Shown: positions 21,822 through 32,833, counted from the first letter of the stretch. The stretch: 64,000 nucleotides of DNA from Cladosporium sp. IMV 00045 (GCA_001931905.2 MSJI02000856.1:1-64000); one strand, 5' to 3'. A program made the numbers and translations. Notes: generated from the letters alone by a model not told the origin.

Positions 21822-22811
21822 TCAAAAGTTGCCAATTTCTTGTTGCATAGACCACATTCCCCATAGCTTCGTGGGAGACTCCTCAGCAGGAGATTCTGGG
21901 GTGTGATCGTTCCATCCGTTAGTCGGTGCGAGGACAGACTGGTTCTCCTGCCTGACGGGCTCTGGTTCCGGAGCGAGCAAAATGTCTGCCGACCCGAAAG
22001 TGATCTCGCGGTTCCCAGCCGAGTTCAGACTGTCTAGCAAAGCCCGCAAAGCCACGTTGTGCATCGAGCCGCTGTTGGCGGCAGACGGGTCCAATGTTGT
22101 GGTAAAGATCGGGAACTTGAGCGCCTTCCCAGACTCAGGCGTTGATTGTGCAGCCCGGTGTGCAGCCACTCTAAGCAGCGGAATAGTAGACCTGGCAATG
22201 GAGTGAACGAAACCCACGGATCGCAGCCATTGATTCATGAGAACCACCGAGTCAACCTCCAGAACATCCACAGGCTGAGCATCATTGTCCAAATCACAAA
22301 TGACACCGTGCAATTCCTTCCTTCCCGCAGCAGCAGCAGCAGCACTGTCATTCCTCCCTCCCACAGGCCTCTGCGCTTTCAGGGCCCTGCCCAAATGCTC
22401 GTTCAAGACCTCTTCACTCACGTCACCCTGCAGGAACTCCATCTGCACGCCCAACTCCCTCTGCATGCTCCCCGCGAGTCCGTACATGTCCACTTTCAGC
22501 TGCTTCAACGCCTGCTCATCTTTCTTCTCGCCCAGCACCAAGACTTCCCCGATCGAAGTTCCCTTCGACAACGCGGTTTGCACATAGCTCTTCAAGTTCG
22601 CGCTGGGCGTGCCCGCAATGACGATGAGTAGTAAGCCGTCATGAGACACTGCGGCGGGTGGTGCACTCGCTTGTGGCTGCGGAGGAGCCTGGGCGGGTTG
22701 TGCGGGCGGGATGGTGGATATGCTTGATACGGTCGTGCTGGGGCGATGGGACGACACGGAAGAATCGCGGGTGTAGATGGAGGGGACTTGGACTCTGCGG
22801 CGGCCGGTCAT
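21822..22811 (-). CDS. Conserved-looking fungal protein, unrecognised
   Basis: Intronless 329-aa protein from the ATG at 22811. The first 55 residues are Ser/Pro/Ala-rich and probably disordered. From about 58 the protein looks like a globular alpha/beta domain: a hydrophobic strand followed by a small-residue turn (LLLIVIAGTPSANLKSYV), further strand/helix alternation, and VDSVVLMNQWLRSVGFVHSI. This resembles a degenerate Rossmann fold such as those in short-chain dehydrogenases, but a Gly-rich nucleotide loop and a YxxxK pair are missing, so enzymatic activity is doubtful. An alanine run sits near the middle. I do not recognise the family with certainty. Confidence 0.6.
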   Translation of the reverse strand: MTGRRRVQVPSIYTRDSSVSSHRPSTTVSSISTIPPAQPAQAPPQPQASAPPAAVSHDGLLLIVIAGTPSANLKSYVQTALSKGTSIGEVLVLGEKKDEQALKQLKVDMYGLAGSMQRELGVQMEFLQGDVSEEVLNEHLGRALKAQRPVGGRNDSAAAAAAGRKELHGVICDLDNDAQPVDVLEVDSVVLMNQWLRSVGFVHSIARSTIPLLRVAAHRAAQSTPESGKALKFPIFTTTLDPSAANSGSMHNVALRALLDSLNSAGNREITFGSADILLAPEPEPVRQENQSVLAPTNGWNDHTPESPAEESPTKLWGMWSMQQEIGNF

Positions 22812-23591
22812 GACTGTGTTGGCTGTCTATTGTTTATACTGGAAATGTGCGTGCGAGGTGTCCGGCCGATATAGGAAGCAGTGCAGGGACAGGACCAGTA
22901 GATGATGCTGAAGCAAAAGAAGCCGATCTATCAAGCAAGAGATGCAAGGAAGCAGAGCAGAGCAGAACAGAAAAGTCGAACAAAAAGAAAGACAGACTGA
23001 AGAGAATGTGAAGGAAGGGAAGGAGGGTTTGGAGGCCCTCGTGCATTATCGAGTACCTTACATTTACTAGTCCGGCAACAGCGGCCTCAGATCCAGACCG
23101 GGGTCTGGTGTGAATTCTGGTGGGGGGAGGTCGCGTGTCGAGGTACGGAGATCAAACCGCGTGGCCACTAATAGCATCATCTTCAAGATTGGAGGAGAGA
23201 CGCGAAAGTGAATTAGCGGCAGCACACTTATGAAGCCGCGTCATAGCACGAATTTCGGCTTCATGTTTCTTAAGGGATAACCGCTATATGAAGGACGTAT
23301 CGAAGCATGTGTTGAATTTTCTCTGTTTCTGTTTCCTCATTATGGATCGTCGCTACGTTTGTTTACACCTTGACCTTTTGAGAACTCCGCCCGCTCACGC
23401 ACTTCCAGTCTAATAATCTCAGTGATACACCCATTCCGATAACCCATCCTGCCAGTGATCCCCAATGCTGCGCCTAACCGAATGATCCAATCAAAGAGCC
23501 GAACAAAGCCAGTAGGCAGCATTGTGATTGCCGCCAAGAGCCAAGTATGCTGGACTGGTCGCAAAATTGAAAGCTGGAGCTAACCATCTTT
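22812..23591. other. Intergenic region
   Basis: About 780 bases upstream of one minus-strand gene and downstream of another. Around 22930-22990 there is an imperfect AGCAG/AACAG repeat. No gene or RNA recognised. Confidence 0.4.
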
Positions 23592-25426
23592 CTACCATTC
23601 GAACTCGCCGTTGCCCTTGTGGAACAGCCACTCCTTGCCGTTGGCGTTGAGAACACCATCCTTGAGGGTGCACTTCCACTTGTTCTTCACACGCTGCACC
23701 TTGTCGTAAGTGCACAGAATTGAATCGCCGTTGTCGTCATCGTCATCGTTAATTTGGTTCGTGTCGTCTTCCGGGTCATCGAGGTCTGAGTTAATTGCAT
23801 CTTCATCGTCCTCGTCGTCTTCACCATCGAGCTGCGCGATCGTGGGTGCGGTCGACGCAGAAGTGGCCGTCTGCGGTCCGTCTGCCCTCTTTGCCTTCAA
23901 GGCGGCTGCCTTGCGATTGCGTGCCTGCAGGCGTCCCTTCTGCTCATCCAGGGGGAGCATGAGCCCGCTTTGGAGGTCGTCTGAAAGCTCGGAAATGCGC
24001 TCACGCATCATGCGATCCGCGTGCTCCGTCTGGCCTGCTACGAGTGCACGCCTCTCGGCGAGCATTGCTCGCCACTCGTCCAGAGCATCGTCAGCACCGT
24101 CCGTCTGGCTGTAGTTCGGTGCCGGTTGTTGCTGGTATTGGCCTTGAGGCGCAGTCGGATTGTTATTCTCGACCTTGATCTGTGGGTTCTGCTGCTGTTG
24201 GCTGAGTTGTTGTTGCTGGCGCTGCATGGCCTGCTGCTGCTGCTGTTGCTGATGCTGTTGCTGCTGGTATTGCTGTTGTATCTGATTCGGGGGAAGCTGC
24301 AAGCCTTGTGGTGGCTTGGCCTGCTGCTGCTGCTGGCCTGGCAAGGCGAGGCCTCCGCGTTGGAAGCCAGCCGTGGCCTGTGGACCAAATTGCTGTTCGA
24401 CAAGCTGTTGCGCACGCGCAGCACCGCCACCCTGACCACCGTTGACTTGGGAGTAGCTGTTCATCGGCGGAAGTCCATGATACTGCTGCTGCGGTGGCTG
24501 TTGCTGTTGCTCCATTCCAGGTTCGGTCTTGACGCGAGGAGCACCGTTCGCAGGTGCCGGCACACTGTTCTCGTAACCAGGGTATGAGACGTTGGGCATG
24601 CCATTCGGGTTGTTGGGCGGCATGCCGACATTGTGGTTCATCTGCTGTTGCTGCTGTTGCTGTTGCTGAGGGTGTTGTTGCTGAACCGGCTGCTGTTGTT
24701 GTGGCGGCTGTTGTGGTGCAGGAGGAGCAGGTTTAGGATCCCAAGGCATCTGCGCGACTCCGCGCTGTGAGAGCTTGTGCTGCCATTCCTATTGAGATAT
24801 CTCGTTAGCATGGTCGATACCAATGATCTGACATAACACTGTATGCGGGTAGGGACATGAGCGTGGAGGATGACAAGACCACGTGATCCGCCAGACCAAC
24901 TGTAAGCGGTAAGGCGTAATGAAATAGTGGGGCCATGCAACATGGGGGGGCGCTTTTAAGTGTCGGTGCAAAAGCAGCGGACAGCCCGGTGCTCTGATCC
25001 TCGAGCCCCCGCTTTGCCTTGCTGCTGGCCGCTGGCTGCGGCGATTGCGCTGACCGTCGGCTTGCTTGCAAGGCAGCGGTATGCGACGAGCGTTATGGGA
25101 CTCCGGCACCCTGCCTTTGGCTGCGATCGCAATTTTGATGCGGCTCCGATGCTCTTCGCGACCCGCATGCCATGTTGCGTAGGTATCAGATGGAAAAGGA
25201 AGCGACGCGAAGGAGAGGAATCTCGGTTGGTACTCACTTGCTGCAGTTCGTTCAGCGTACCCTGTCCGACACCGCTCTCTTCGAAATCATTCTTGGACGC
25301 ATCCACGACCTCCTGGATGATCTTCTCGTAGACGTCGCCCTATTCCCTCAAGCGTTAGCCACCGCGGTATCATGTGCTCTTGCCTGGCGGCTTGATGTGC
25401 CGACATACCACCAGCGCGTTCGTCAT
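23592..25426 (-). CDS. TOA1: Transcription factor IIA large subunit
   Basis: Subunit of TFIIA, which stabilises TBP on promoters in RNA polymerase II initiation. Three exons: 25426-25409 (six codons, MTNALV), 25339-25238 and 24788-23592; 438 aa. The joined N-terminus reads GDVYEKIIQEVV...LNELQQ then EWQHKLSQRGVAQMPWDP, the alpha helical part of the family. The middle is glutamine-rich and low-complexity, an acidic Asp/Glu stretch follows, and the end is the conserved beta part, with TYDKVQRVKNKWKCTLKDG and terminal GNGEFEW. The second intron is 449 nt, several times longer than any other here, and ends with CTAAC and AATAG. A TOA1 with a long Gln-rich linker is normal for fungi. Confidence 0.93.
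24180..24730 (-). repeat. Glutamine-codon low-complexity tract inside TOA1
   Basis: The plus strand shows repeated CTG/TTG units, read on the minus strand as CAG/CAA glutamine codons, with pure runs around 24230-24260 and 24640-24670. They encode the flexible linker between the two conserved ends of the TFIIA large subunit. Mixed CAG/CAA codons make it less likely to expand than a pure CAG run. Confidence 0.75.
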
Positions 25427-25996
25427 TGTCGTGGAGAATGAGTGAAGAAGGATGTAAAAGAGTCGGCGATAGCGCTTTGAGCTACAGGAGTGGGAGAGAT
25501 GTATGCAGCGGTGCTGGTGTCCGATGTCAAGTCGATTGGTAAGTGTTTGGCAAGCGGTATCAGGCCAAAGCAGCGCAGCACTTTGTACTGTCGCCGGGCG
25601 CAAGGAGGTCGCGTGTGTCTCTACGTCGATTTTCCTTGCTTTGCTGGTTCTGATATGTACTATCTGCGTCTCTTCAGAGCTCTTGTCGCCGTCGTCGCTG
25701 GTTGTTGGTTGGTGAACCCCGGTATTTGTACTGGCGGACTATCGGAGAAGGCCAGCGATGTTTGACCCCAGGTTGCTTTAGTCATGAGGCTTGGCGTCAC
25801 GTGCCTTCCCTCATCACTCCCTTCGAGTATGACATGTGCTTCGATACATCAGCTGAATTCACATCAACGATAAATACTGTACTGACTGTGAACGATAAAG
25901 AGTTCATAACCTGCAGCGAAGAGAAAGGCCCCTAATTACATTTCACCGCTAGTATTTTACTTGCAGCCGCCATGCTACGTCATATTAACCCTTCCC
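25427..25996. other. Intergenic region
   Basis: Lies upstream of TOA1 and downstream of the arrestin-like gene, both on the minus strand. No gene or RNA recognised; the AT content rises toward 25850-25980, next to the arrestin stop codon. Confidence 0.4.
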
Positions 25997-27825
25997 TCAC
26001 ACTTCTCTATAATCAACCCATCCTTTCTTCTCATCTCTCCCAAGAATAGGGTCTTCGCCCGTAGGCGGTGGTGCATAATCAGGCCTCGGCGCATCCACTG
26101 ATGGCATATCGGATGCAATAGCGTCTTCATAGCTTGGCGGTGCATCACCGAAGTCTTGCTCTTGTGGCGGCACCGGCTGGCCTGGTCTCGCTGGAATCTC
26201 AGGAGCATCAGGCTGTGTAGGCGTAGGTAGCATAGATGAGCTTGGTCCTGCCGCGGTTGACTGGCGGCCTTCGGTCTTGAGTTTCTCGTCCATCGCTTGG
26301 GTGTTGGCTGGTTTTTGAGCTGTCGCAGGCGCAGGCGCTGCGTTGCCTACTGGTTGTTTGCCAGAGCGAGCCTCCGCCATGCGTTGCAATACTTCGGCGG
26401 GTGGTGCGATCCCGGAGTATACCTGGACCTCTAGCCTGAGTGGCAGCACCACATTCTGTGCCTGCTGGTGATGATTAGTCGGATGCTGTGATTGAACAAG
26501 ATCTTTCAGAATACTTACAGATCGCTGCATGCTCGCCTTGCTGATCTTACCGCTGGATCCAGACGAAGAGCCACTACAGCTGAGTCCAACCCGTACGTCC
26601 AAGTTGTAAGTACGTGCAATATTACAAGTCTCGAACGAAGGTGCTACAGTGTTTGGCAGGATCTGACCGCGCCATAAACTGTCGTCGATAGGGACTTCAG
26701 TACCCTCTGCGTCGGAGTTGGACCCAATTAGCATGCCCATATTGCTTTTGCTCATGATAATCCAGCTGTTTTGTTCAGTTCGGTAGACGTCGTGTGCTCG
26801 GATTTTTGTGTTGGCATTTAAGGAGACCTGAAGTGATTGTAGATATATGGGATCGCTGCTGGCGTTCAACCGCTTCACAAGAATAGATAGCGGGGCGTCT
26901 TGATTGCAAGTGAGGACTGCGGGTTCCGGCAAACGTGCATCGACACTGATGAAGGGAGCATCTCCTCCGAGCGGAGTCGGCTCGTTGGATTTCTTGCCAA
27001 AGAGACTCTTCATCTTATCCTTCATGGGTGCCTCGGGGAATGGTGCGAAAGCGTGCTTCTGCCGAGCATAGACCTGAGATCCAGTAGGTGGTTTTCTTGG
27101 TGGTTCTATGGGGAAGAAGTTGAAGGGAGCATAAGTTCGAGGATTCTCTTTGAAGAAAGAATGACGTCCTACGGTGGCCTTGACGAAGTATCTGATCTCA
27201 GCTTCACCAGGAAAACCGCTTAATGTAGGAGGCAGCGTTTTGTGTGCATGGCTTGTAGGAGCTCTAGGTGCTTCAAATCCAAGTGTTGCCAGAGGGGAGG
27301 CCGCGATCATACTTTTTTGAGCGTGGCACGCATTGTTGAAGGGAAGCTGGCAAGGAAATGTTAGAAGTGCAGTCCAGGCTGGAAGATAAGACGAACCTTG
27401 AACCTCCAGGGATATTCGTGCGTTCCCGGTGGCAGTGTATAGGAAGCCTTCCCTGCCGCTCTGCCTTCGAGAACATCTGCCGGTGGAAAGACCGTCTGTA
27501 CTTTGTAGAGAATCTAGGAAGGTCAGTTGCTGAGACCTTGTATCGCAGGAAAAGCGCGTACCTTGTGGTATTCCAGTTGCGGTTTCGGTCGTTCTCCATC
27601 GGGCCCGCCAGAACTCATCAATCGCGTCCTGCTCTCGCCCTCAAGCTTCACAACAATCGTAGTGATATCGACACTTTTCGAGCATCTCACTACAACTCTA
27701 CCGCTGATCTCATCCAGATTCGTGAACGAGACATTCCCAGGCTGGTCAAGGACGATGGAAGCTTGCATTGACATGCTCGCGGACCAGGGCGGAGCGATGG
27801 GGACGTTCGTGTTGTACTGCGGCAT
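25997..27825 (-). CDS. Arrestin-related trafficking adaptor (ART-like)
   Basis: Likely adaptor linking plasma-membrane transporters to an Rsp5-type ubiquitin ligase for endocytosis. Four exons: 27825-27562, 27513-27397, 27346-26519 and 26455-25997; 555 aa. The arrestin N-domain reads VSFTNLDEISGRVVV and VVKLEGESRTRL, then ILYKVQTVFPPADVL, HEYPWRFK and LPFNNACHAQKS across three junctions. The C-domain continues to LEVQVYSGIAPP. The tail is Pro-rich and holds a PPSY motif near residue 508, the PPxY type bound by Nedd4/Rsp5 WW domains. The last intron (26518-26456, 63 nt) has strong signals (GTAAGT, CTAAT, CACAG) but is a multiple of three without a stop, so retention would simply add 21 residues. 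The ATG at 27825 could be replaced by a nearby downstream Met. Confidence 0.85.
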
Positions 27826-28797
27826 GGATTTGTCGCCCCTCAAGGTCGTGCACTTTCTTATCAGTATTTGCAATACTTGTCAGATATTCCAAGCGAGTCA
27901 CGGATGGTCGGATGCGTTCGGCGATGCTTGGCGTATTTTCCTTGTTGAAGGCCGTCCTCCCTGCGTAAGGCTGCGCCGGGAAGTGGGCTTTGGGGCGCGG
28001 ATGGCGCGAAGAAGGCGCTGGGCGGCGTGGAGAGAGAACTTGACTCCACTCAACAGCTATAAGTCGTCATTCTTTCGAGCAACAACAACTTCTATCAGAT
28101 CTGCCAATTGCGAGCAAACAGATCTTATGGTGAGAGTATGTACTTAGTGCTGTCGCAAACACAATGAGCGAAGTGGCAAGCGATGAGCTGCGCCACGTGC
28201 TACGTACCACATTTTGCTAACATTGGAAAGCGGTACGTAGGCAACCATATTAAGTCTCATAATTCGTGTCGTATGTGGCTAATATATTCCTTATCATTCC
28301 ATTTCAGTGCCATCGTCCCATCTGTCATACCATACAAAATAGCTATGTCGATTCGTTACGAACTGGACGACTTGACCTGCTTCCGCCAGGTCAAACTGTG
28401 CAATCCTCCCCTCCAAGAGCCAACAATACTCACTCTCGATGCCCACGTCAACCCTCCTCACCATATGTCGCAAGACCTGAGAGTGGACTTTTGGACTGAG
28501 ATACTCTGTCGGCATTGGATGCGGTGATGTAAATCACCTCACCAAGGTCATGGACCCCATATACCAGCTGCGAGCTGCGTGCTCTTATTTCCGTGTACTG
28601 ACCCGTTTATTCGACGCTGGTGTGAGGCCAGAGCGATTCGCCGATTCAATGCGGAGATCGATGGCGGTGGTGCGGGATGCGGAGAGTCTTGTAGCACCTC
28701 ATGGCTCTGACTGTGACTGATGACCATGACTTGCTCACAATAGGAAGTTGTTGGATGTGGATATCCCATTTGTCTTGCTTCTCCGTTCTCAAGACCG
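27826..28797. other. Intergenic region with a possible broken small gene
   Basis: Nearly 1 kb between the arrestin-like gene start and the 3' end of the next minus-strand gene. Its one notable item is a pair of overlapping plus-strand frames at 28345-28720, listed separately. Otherwise nothing is recognised. Confidence 0.4.
28345..28720 (+). pseudogene. Possible small frameshifted gene
   Basis: From an ATG at 28345, about 60 codons of protein-like sequence run into a TGA at 28525 (MSIRYELDDLTCFRQ... ending CRHWMR). A second plus-strand frame, overlapping the first, continues with plausible protein sequence (DVNHLTKVMDPIYQLRA, then LTRLFDAGVRPERFADSM) to a TGA at about 28718. The two could be one small gene broken by a frameshift, or two exons with a junction I cannot place. 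I recognise no family. Confidence is low because neither half is long enough to exclude chance. Confidence 0.2.
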
Positions 28798-29412
28798 TCA
28801 CATCAGACCTCCATAGACATCGCTGCGGTCATAGTTTGCGTGCATCTGCGGATATGAGACCCAGAAGGACTTCTTCTCTTTCTGGGAGTGATCCTTGTGG
28901 TGTCTGGAGTAGGCAATCCTCGCCGGTCCCTCGCCAGCGATTCGTCGATCCAGGTATGCTTGGGCGAAAGACATGAACAGCTCCACATCGAAAGCCTTGA
29001 CGATCTTGTCATCTTGAAGCTCCTGCAACGCTTGCCTCATCCAGCTTTCGGATTCTTCTGAACCGTCAAACTCAGATGAAAAGAAAGTTGGATCGTGTGC
29101 TTCAAGGGCGTTCTGGAGTAGATCGAAGAGCTTCGCAGCGGATGCAGGAGCGTGTCGTTGAATCTCGATACTACCTACGATGCCTTGGTTCGTTGGTCGG
29201 ACCTTTCTGATTTCGAAGCTTTCTGTGTAATCGTTCCAGACGACCGAATAGTGTGTTGGATTGGGATCTCTCCTTCCAGACAAGCTGTGTGATGCGGATT
29301 CCACTGTGAGCATCCAGACGTAATGGGGTTTCAGGTAGAGCTTGTGTTCTCCTTTGGCGTACTCATATCCGGGACTGATCGATACAAAGATATTTGACTT
29401 TGATCCGAACAT
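28798..29412 (-). CDS. Hypothetical fungal protein, 204 aa
   Basis: Single-exon frame from the ATG at 29412 to a stop at 28798. The N-terminal half looks like beta structure (NIFVSISPGYEYAKGEHKLY, then HYSVVWNDYTESFEIRKV). The second half is helical (SWMRQALQELQDDKIVKAF, then FMSFAQAYLDRR) and ends in a basic, aromatic tail. There is no signal peptide, membrane segment or catalytic motif that I recognise. Amino-acid composition and length without stops support real coding. Function unknown. Confidence 0.6.
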   Translation of the reverse strand: MFGSKSNIFVSISPGYEYAKGEHKLYLKPHYVWMLTVESASHSLSGRRDPNPTHYSVVWNDYTESFEIRKVRPTNQGIVGSIEIQRHAPASAAKLFDLLQNALEAHDPTFFSSEFDGSEESESWMRQALQELQDDKIVKAFDVELFMSFAQAYLDRRIAGEGPARIAYSRHHKDHSQKEKKSFWVSYPQMHANYDRSDVYGGLM

Positions 29413-30297
29413 GTTTGTCGATGGCTATAATCGATTGGTATCGAAAAGGGTTTGTCGATAGAAAAGGAAAGACGGAAAGACCCAAAGGATGATTTGACAG
29501 CCGTTGAAATTGATAGAATCGACACTTGGACCGCATCGCACGATATATGTACAAAACACTTCCTATTTTGTCGGCGATATGCGGAGTGTTGGCGGATGTG
29601 TGCCACATTATCTCTGCAGATGTGCTTCCGCAAAAGCTCCGCGAGACGTGTTTTGCAGATTAATCACTTGGCTGAATCATATCAGCGCAAACTAAGCCTC
29701 GCAAGCATTTGCACGGTGTGACATGCTTCACTATCAGCAGCCATAGTCACTGTAGCCAAGGAGCTGATGTGTAGGCACATGTAGGGCTTTAGGAAGATGT
29801 TTGACTTGGTAGGTATCGAGATAGGCGGTATATGCCTACTGCCCAACGGTAAAAAAGTTAAAATGCCCAGCAGAGGATTTTCAACAAGCGTATGGTTGGG
29901 CACACTCTGTGAATATTGCATACTTCGGGACTCCACTCTTTTCTAGGCCTATAGCATTGCTCGAAAACAGAAATACTACCGCGATCATCTGGAAGAAGGT
30001 GTCTGCTTTTTACTTGACCTATGTAGGTATTGCCATGACCGTCGTGTGATGGCCTTCTCGGACTCGACTTGATTGCAACACATCCATTTACTGCCTCGCC
30101 AAGCGACTGTCTCTCTCGGAAGTTGGCGGTCTGTAGTCTTACGTCTCACTAATAACGCTGATGACGATAGGGCATATTTGAGCTCTGGTGCTTAAGGAGG
30201 CTGTTAGGTGCTGCATTAGTACAGCCCATGCCACCACTGTTTTGGTCCAAGAAAGAACTTTGACGTGCCTTTCGGCGCCTGCTTGGCCTCAAGTAAA
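29413..30297. other. Divergent intergenic region
   Basis: Separates a minus-strand hypothetical gene and the plus-strand reductase gene, which point away from each other. Somewhat AT-rich. No RNA, repeat or further gene recognised. Confidence 0.4.
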
Positions 30298-31280
30298 ATG
30301 ACCGCGATAGCACCGCCCGTGTGGTGTCTCATCACCGGCGTATCGCCCGGCGGACTTGGAGATGCTCTAGCCACTGAGCTCTTGAAAAGACCTGAAATCC
30401 ATATCATCGTTACAGGCCTCAAGACAGGCGATCTTGACCATCTGCCCGCGTCAAAAAGGCTGGCCAAGATACAACTGGACGTAACCTCCAGCCCATCCAT
30501 ATCAGCAGCCGTAGAAGAGGTCGCTCGCGTCACCGGTGGTCGTCTCGACTACCTCGTCAACAATGCCGGATACGGTTACATGATGCCTCTGCTTGACGCC
30601 GACATCCAAGCGGTACGGCAGAATTTTGAAGTCAACGTCTTCGGTTTGCTTGCTGTGACGCAAGCCTGCTTCCCTTTACTGAGAAATACAAGAGGAAAGA
30701 TTGTCAATCAATGCTCAATCGCTTCGCTGCAAGCCGGCAGGCAGCCCTACATTGGCTCTTATACCGCGACCAAAGCAGCCGTGGCGACTCTGAACGACAC
30801 CATGAGAGTCGAGTTTGCGCCCTTTGGCATACGCGTAAGATATCCCTGGCCATCATGCTGCATAATCTTCCTGAGCGACCAAGAGATGCCATGTACACTA
30901 ACGTCTGATCACAAAAGGTTGTCTCTCTCGTCACGGGGGCTGTGCAGACTGGTTTCTGGTCCCATACACCCGCTGCAGAAATTGGTCTACCTGCATGCTC
31001 TCCATATGCCCCGATTGGCTCTCACGTGCAAGCGATGATGACAGGTGAAAATGCTCCGCCTGGAGACAAGTCTCGCGAGACGTGGGCATCAGGAGTCGTG
31101 AACGATGTTTTGAAACCAAACCCACCTCGATTCGTTCGCCACGGGGCCTTCGCTTGGACGATGATGATCATCAGCTTACTGCTGCCTATATGGCTGATCG
31201 ACTATTTGTTCAGCAAGACCACCAGGTTGGCGGAGCTAAAGCGGAAGATTGACGCTGAGGAGACCAAGCAAGGCCAGTAG
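30298..31280 (+). CDS. Ayr1-like short-chain dehydrogenase/reductase
   Basis: Probably an NADPH-dependent 1-acyldihydroxyacetone-phosphate reductase-like enzyme of ER or lipid droplets, acting in glycerolipid synthesis. Exons are 30298-30834 and 30918-31280 with an 83-nt GTAAGA intron; 299 aa. The open frame begins at GTG 30265, but the first ATG is at 30298. The cofactor loop is TGVSPGGLG, with NNAG at the usual place, the catalytic Ser in QCSIAS and Tyr155/Lys159 in YTATK. After the junction FGIR to VVSLVTGAVQTGFW the fold continues normally. A hydrophobic C-terminal segment (MMIISLLLPIWLIDYLF) is expected for the Ayr1 group and would anchor it in the membrane. Substrate is inferred from family resemblance; other SDRs of this subgroup have unknown substrates. 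Confidence 0.82.
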
Positions 31281-31304
31281 GCCGATTGATTAGATATTAT
31301 GTGA

Positions 31305-32384
31305 CTACTTGCGCATCTTCTTATCCATGCGGCGCTTCTTGATGTCGAATGCATCGCCGATGCCGTCGCCGCGAGGACCGTCCTCGGTTGCTCTGCGCTT
31401 GCGGCTCTTGTCCAGCGTGGTGTCCTTGCCGCCCTTCTTCCTTGTGAGGTCTGAAATCCTGTCCAGGCTCTCACCCAGTCCCTTCCATTCCTCACCTCCG
31501 TACTGCGCACGATCCTTCTGCTTGTATTTGGCCAACTCTTTCTTGCTTTCCTTCGGCAGACGGACCAGGTTGGTCTCTTCGTAATTGCGCCTCTCTGCTT
31601 CTCTTGCAAGGGCCTTTGCGTTCTTCGTGCTGCGGCCGCCAGCCACAACGTTGCTACCAATGCTGGGCTGCGCAACAGGGTTGGCGGAGAGTTCGTTGGT
31701 GATGTATTCATCGACGGTAGCGGAGTGACCGGGTCTTGCGGCACGCTTCTCGCGTTGTTCAGTGGTGGGCATGGCAGTTGCGGAGATACGCGGAGGCCTG
31801 TAGACACCGTCTTCGTTCTTCCTCGAGTAGCGGCCAACCTTCTCGGGCTCCTCCTTTGCCTCGGGGGCAGCGAAAGCAGCGGGGTTGGGTCGGTAAGCCA
31901 GCTCGTCGATGTCCTCTCCCGCCGATGCATCGCTCTCTCCATCTGAATCGTCGTCAGAGTCGTCGCTGGAGTCCTCGTCGGCCTTCGCGCGCCCGTTCAC
32001 TGCAGGCCTGGGCTTCTGAGTTGCAGCGCGATCCTCATCGTCAGCCGCTTTGACGACCTTGTCCACTTGGTACTTGATGCGCTGCTCCAGAGGTCGGACT
32101 CCGCGATCGAGGTAGACTCTGTGCTCACACAGCTTTTTCGTAAGCTCTTCATTCAAAGCTGCAGTTTCTTCCACCTTCTTTCCGTCTTTGATTCCTCTCA
32201 GAACGCTCAAGTTGCGCAGGGCCAGAGTCTGTAGGTAGGAAAGAAAGATTTCGTTCTTCGCGTCCAGTAGTGTAATTCCATTGTCGGGAGGAAGAATGCT
32301 CGCAGAATCTGGCAGTCCAGTAGTGGCCGCTCCTGCAGAGGCAGTGAAGTTGGACAAGACGTCCTTCAAAGATGCGGCCGCCAT
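31305..32384 (-). CDS. LCP5: U3 snoRNP protein Lcp5/neuroguidin (Sas10/Utp3 family)
   Basis: Nucleolar protein of the small-subunit processome needed for 18S rRNA maturation. Intronless, 359 aa, ATG at 32384. The first 110 residues carry the Sas10/Utp3/C1D domain (GITLLDAKNEIFLSYLQTL, then VYLDRGVRPLEQRIKYQVDK). An acidic Ser/Asp linker follows, then VGRYSRKNEDGVYRPPRI, a segment conserved in Lcp5. The C-terminal part is basic (YKQKDRAQYGGEEWKGLGE and a Lys/Arg-rich end). It ends 24 bases from the convergent reductase gene and diverges from the Clr2 gene. Confidence 0.9.
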   Translation of the reverse strand: MAAASLKDVLSNFTASAGAATTGLPDSASILPPDNGITLLDAKNEIFLSYLQTLALRNLSVLRGIKDGKKVEETAALNEELTKKLCEHRVYLDRGVRPLEQRIKYQVDKVVKAADDEDRAATQKPRPAVNGRAKADEDSSDDSDDDSDGESDASAGEDIDELAYRPNPAAFAAPEAKEEPEKVGRYSRKNEDGVYRPPRISATAMPTTEQREKRAARPGHSATVDEYITNELSANPVAQPSIGSNVVAGGRSTKNAKALAREAERRNYEETNLVRLPKESKKELAKYKQKDRAQYGGEEWKGLGESLDRISDLTRKKGGKDTTLDKSRKRRATEDGPRGDGIGDAFDIKKRRMDKKMRK

Positions 32385-32833
32385 GTTGTTGTCTGGCGTG
32401 GTGAAAGAAGGGTTGTACGAGCTTCAAGACGACTTCACATGAAATGTTCGGAATTTCTTCGATCGGCGCCGGCTTGATTTTATTATTTTTGGCCGAGGGA
32501 GAGAAGAAAAGCTCAGGCAAGAAGGCGCGAGCGCCACCATGACTTTTGGCATAAGCTCAGCACGGGCCATATCATCAACAACGCCAGAGCTGCTCTTCGT
32601 ACAATATTCACTACACTCATGTACAGCAACGACAAATTTTTTCGATCTTCTCACGCTCACTCAACCCTTCATTACTGACAGTCGCCAACTGTTTGTCTTG
32701 GCTGACCCTTCCATCTTCAATCATTGATTTCTCTAATCAACAACATCAACACCGACAACACCAACGCAAATGACCACTATCGCAAGGTGATGATCGCCTT
32801 GAAGGTCACCGAGATTATTGCAGGCGTGACTTG
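32385..32833. promoter_or_regulatory. Shared divergent promoter, LCP5 and Clr2 gene
   Basis: A 449-bp gap between start codons of two divergent genes, so both promoters should lie here. A short ATG-starting frame at 32770 ends at a TGA after six codons, a possible upstream ORF for the Clr2 gene. No clear TATA box seen. Confidence 0.45.

Noticed and set aside
32770..32830. Extra first exon for the Clr2 gene (MTTIAR joined to RDLML)
   Set aside because: The needed intron would be 37 nt, shorter than any credible intron here, with a weak donor.
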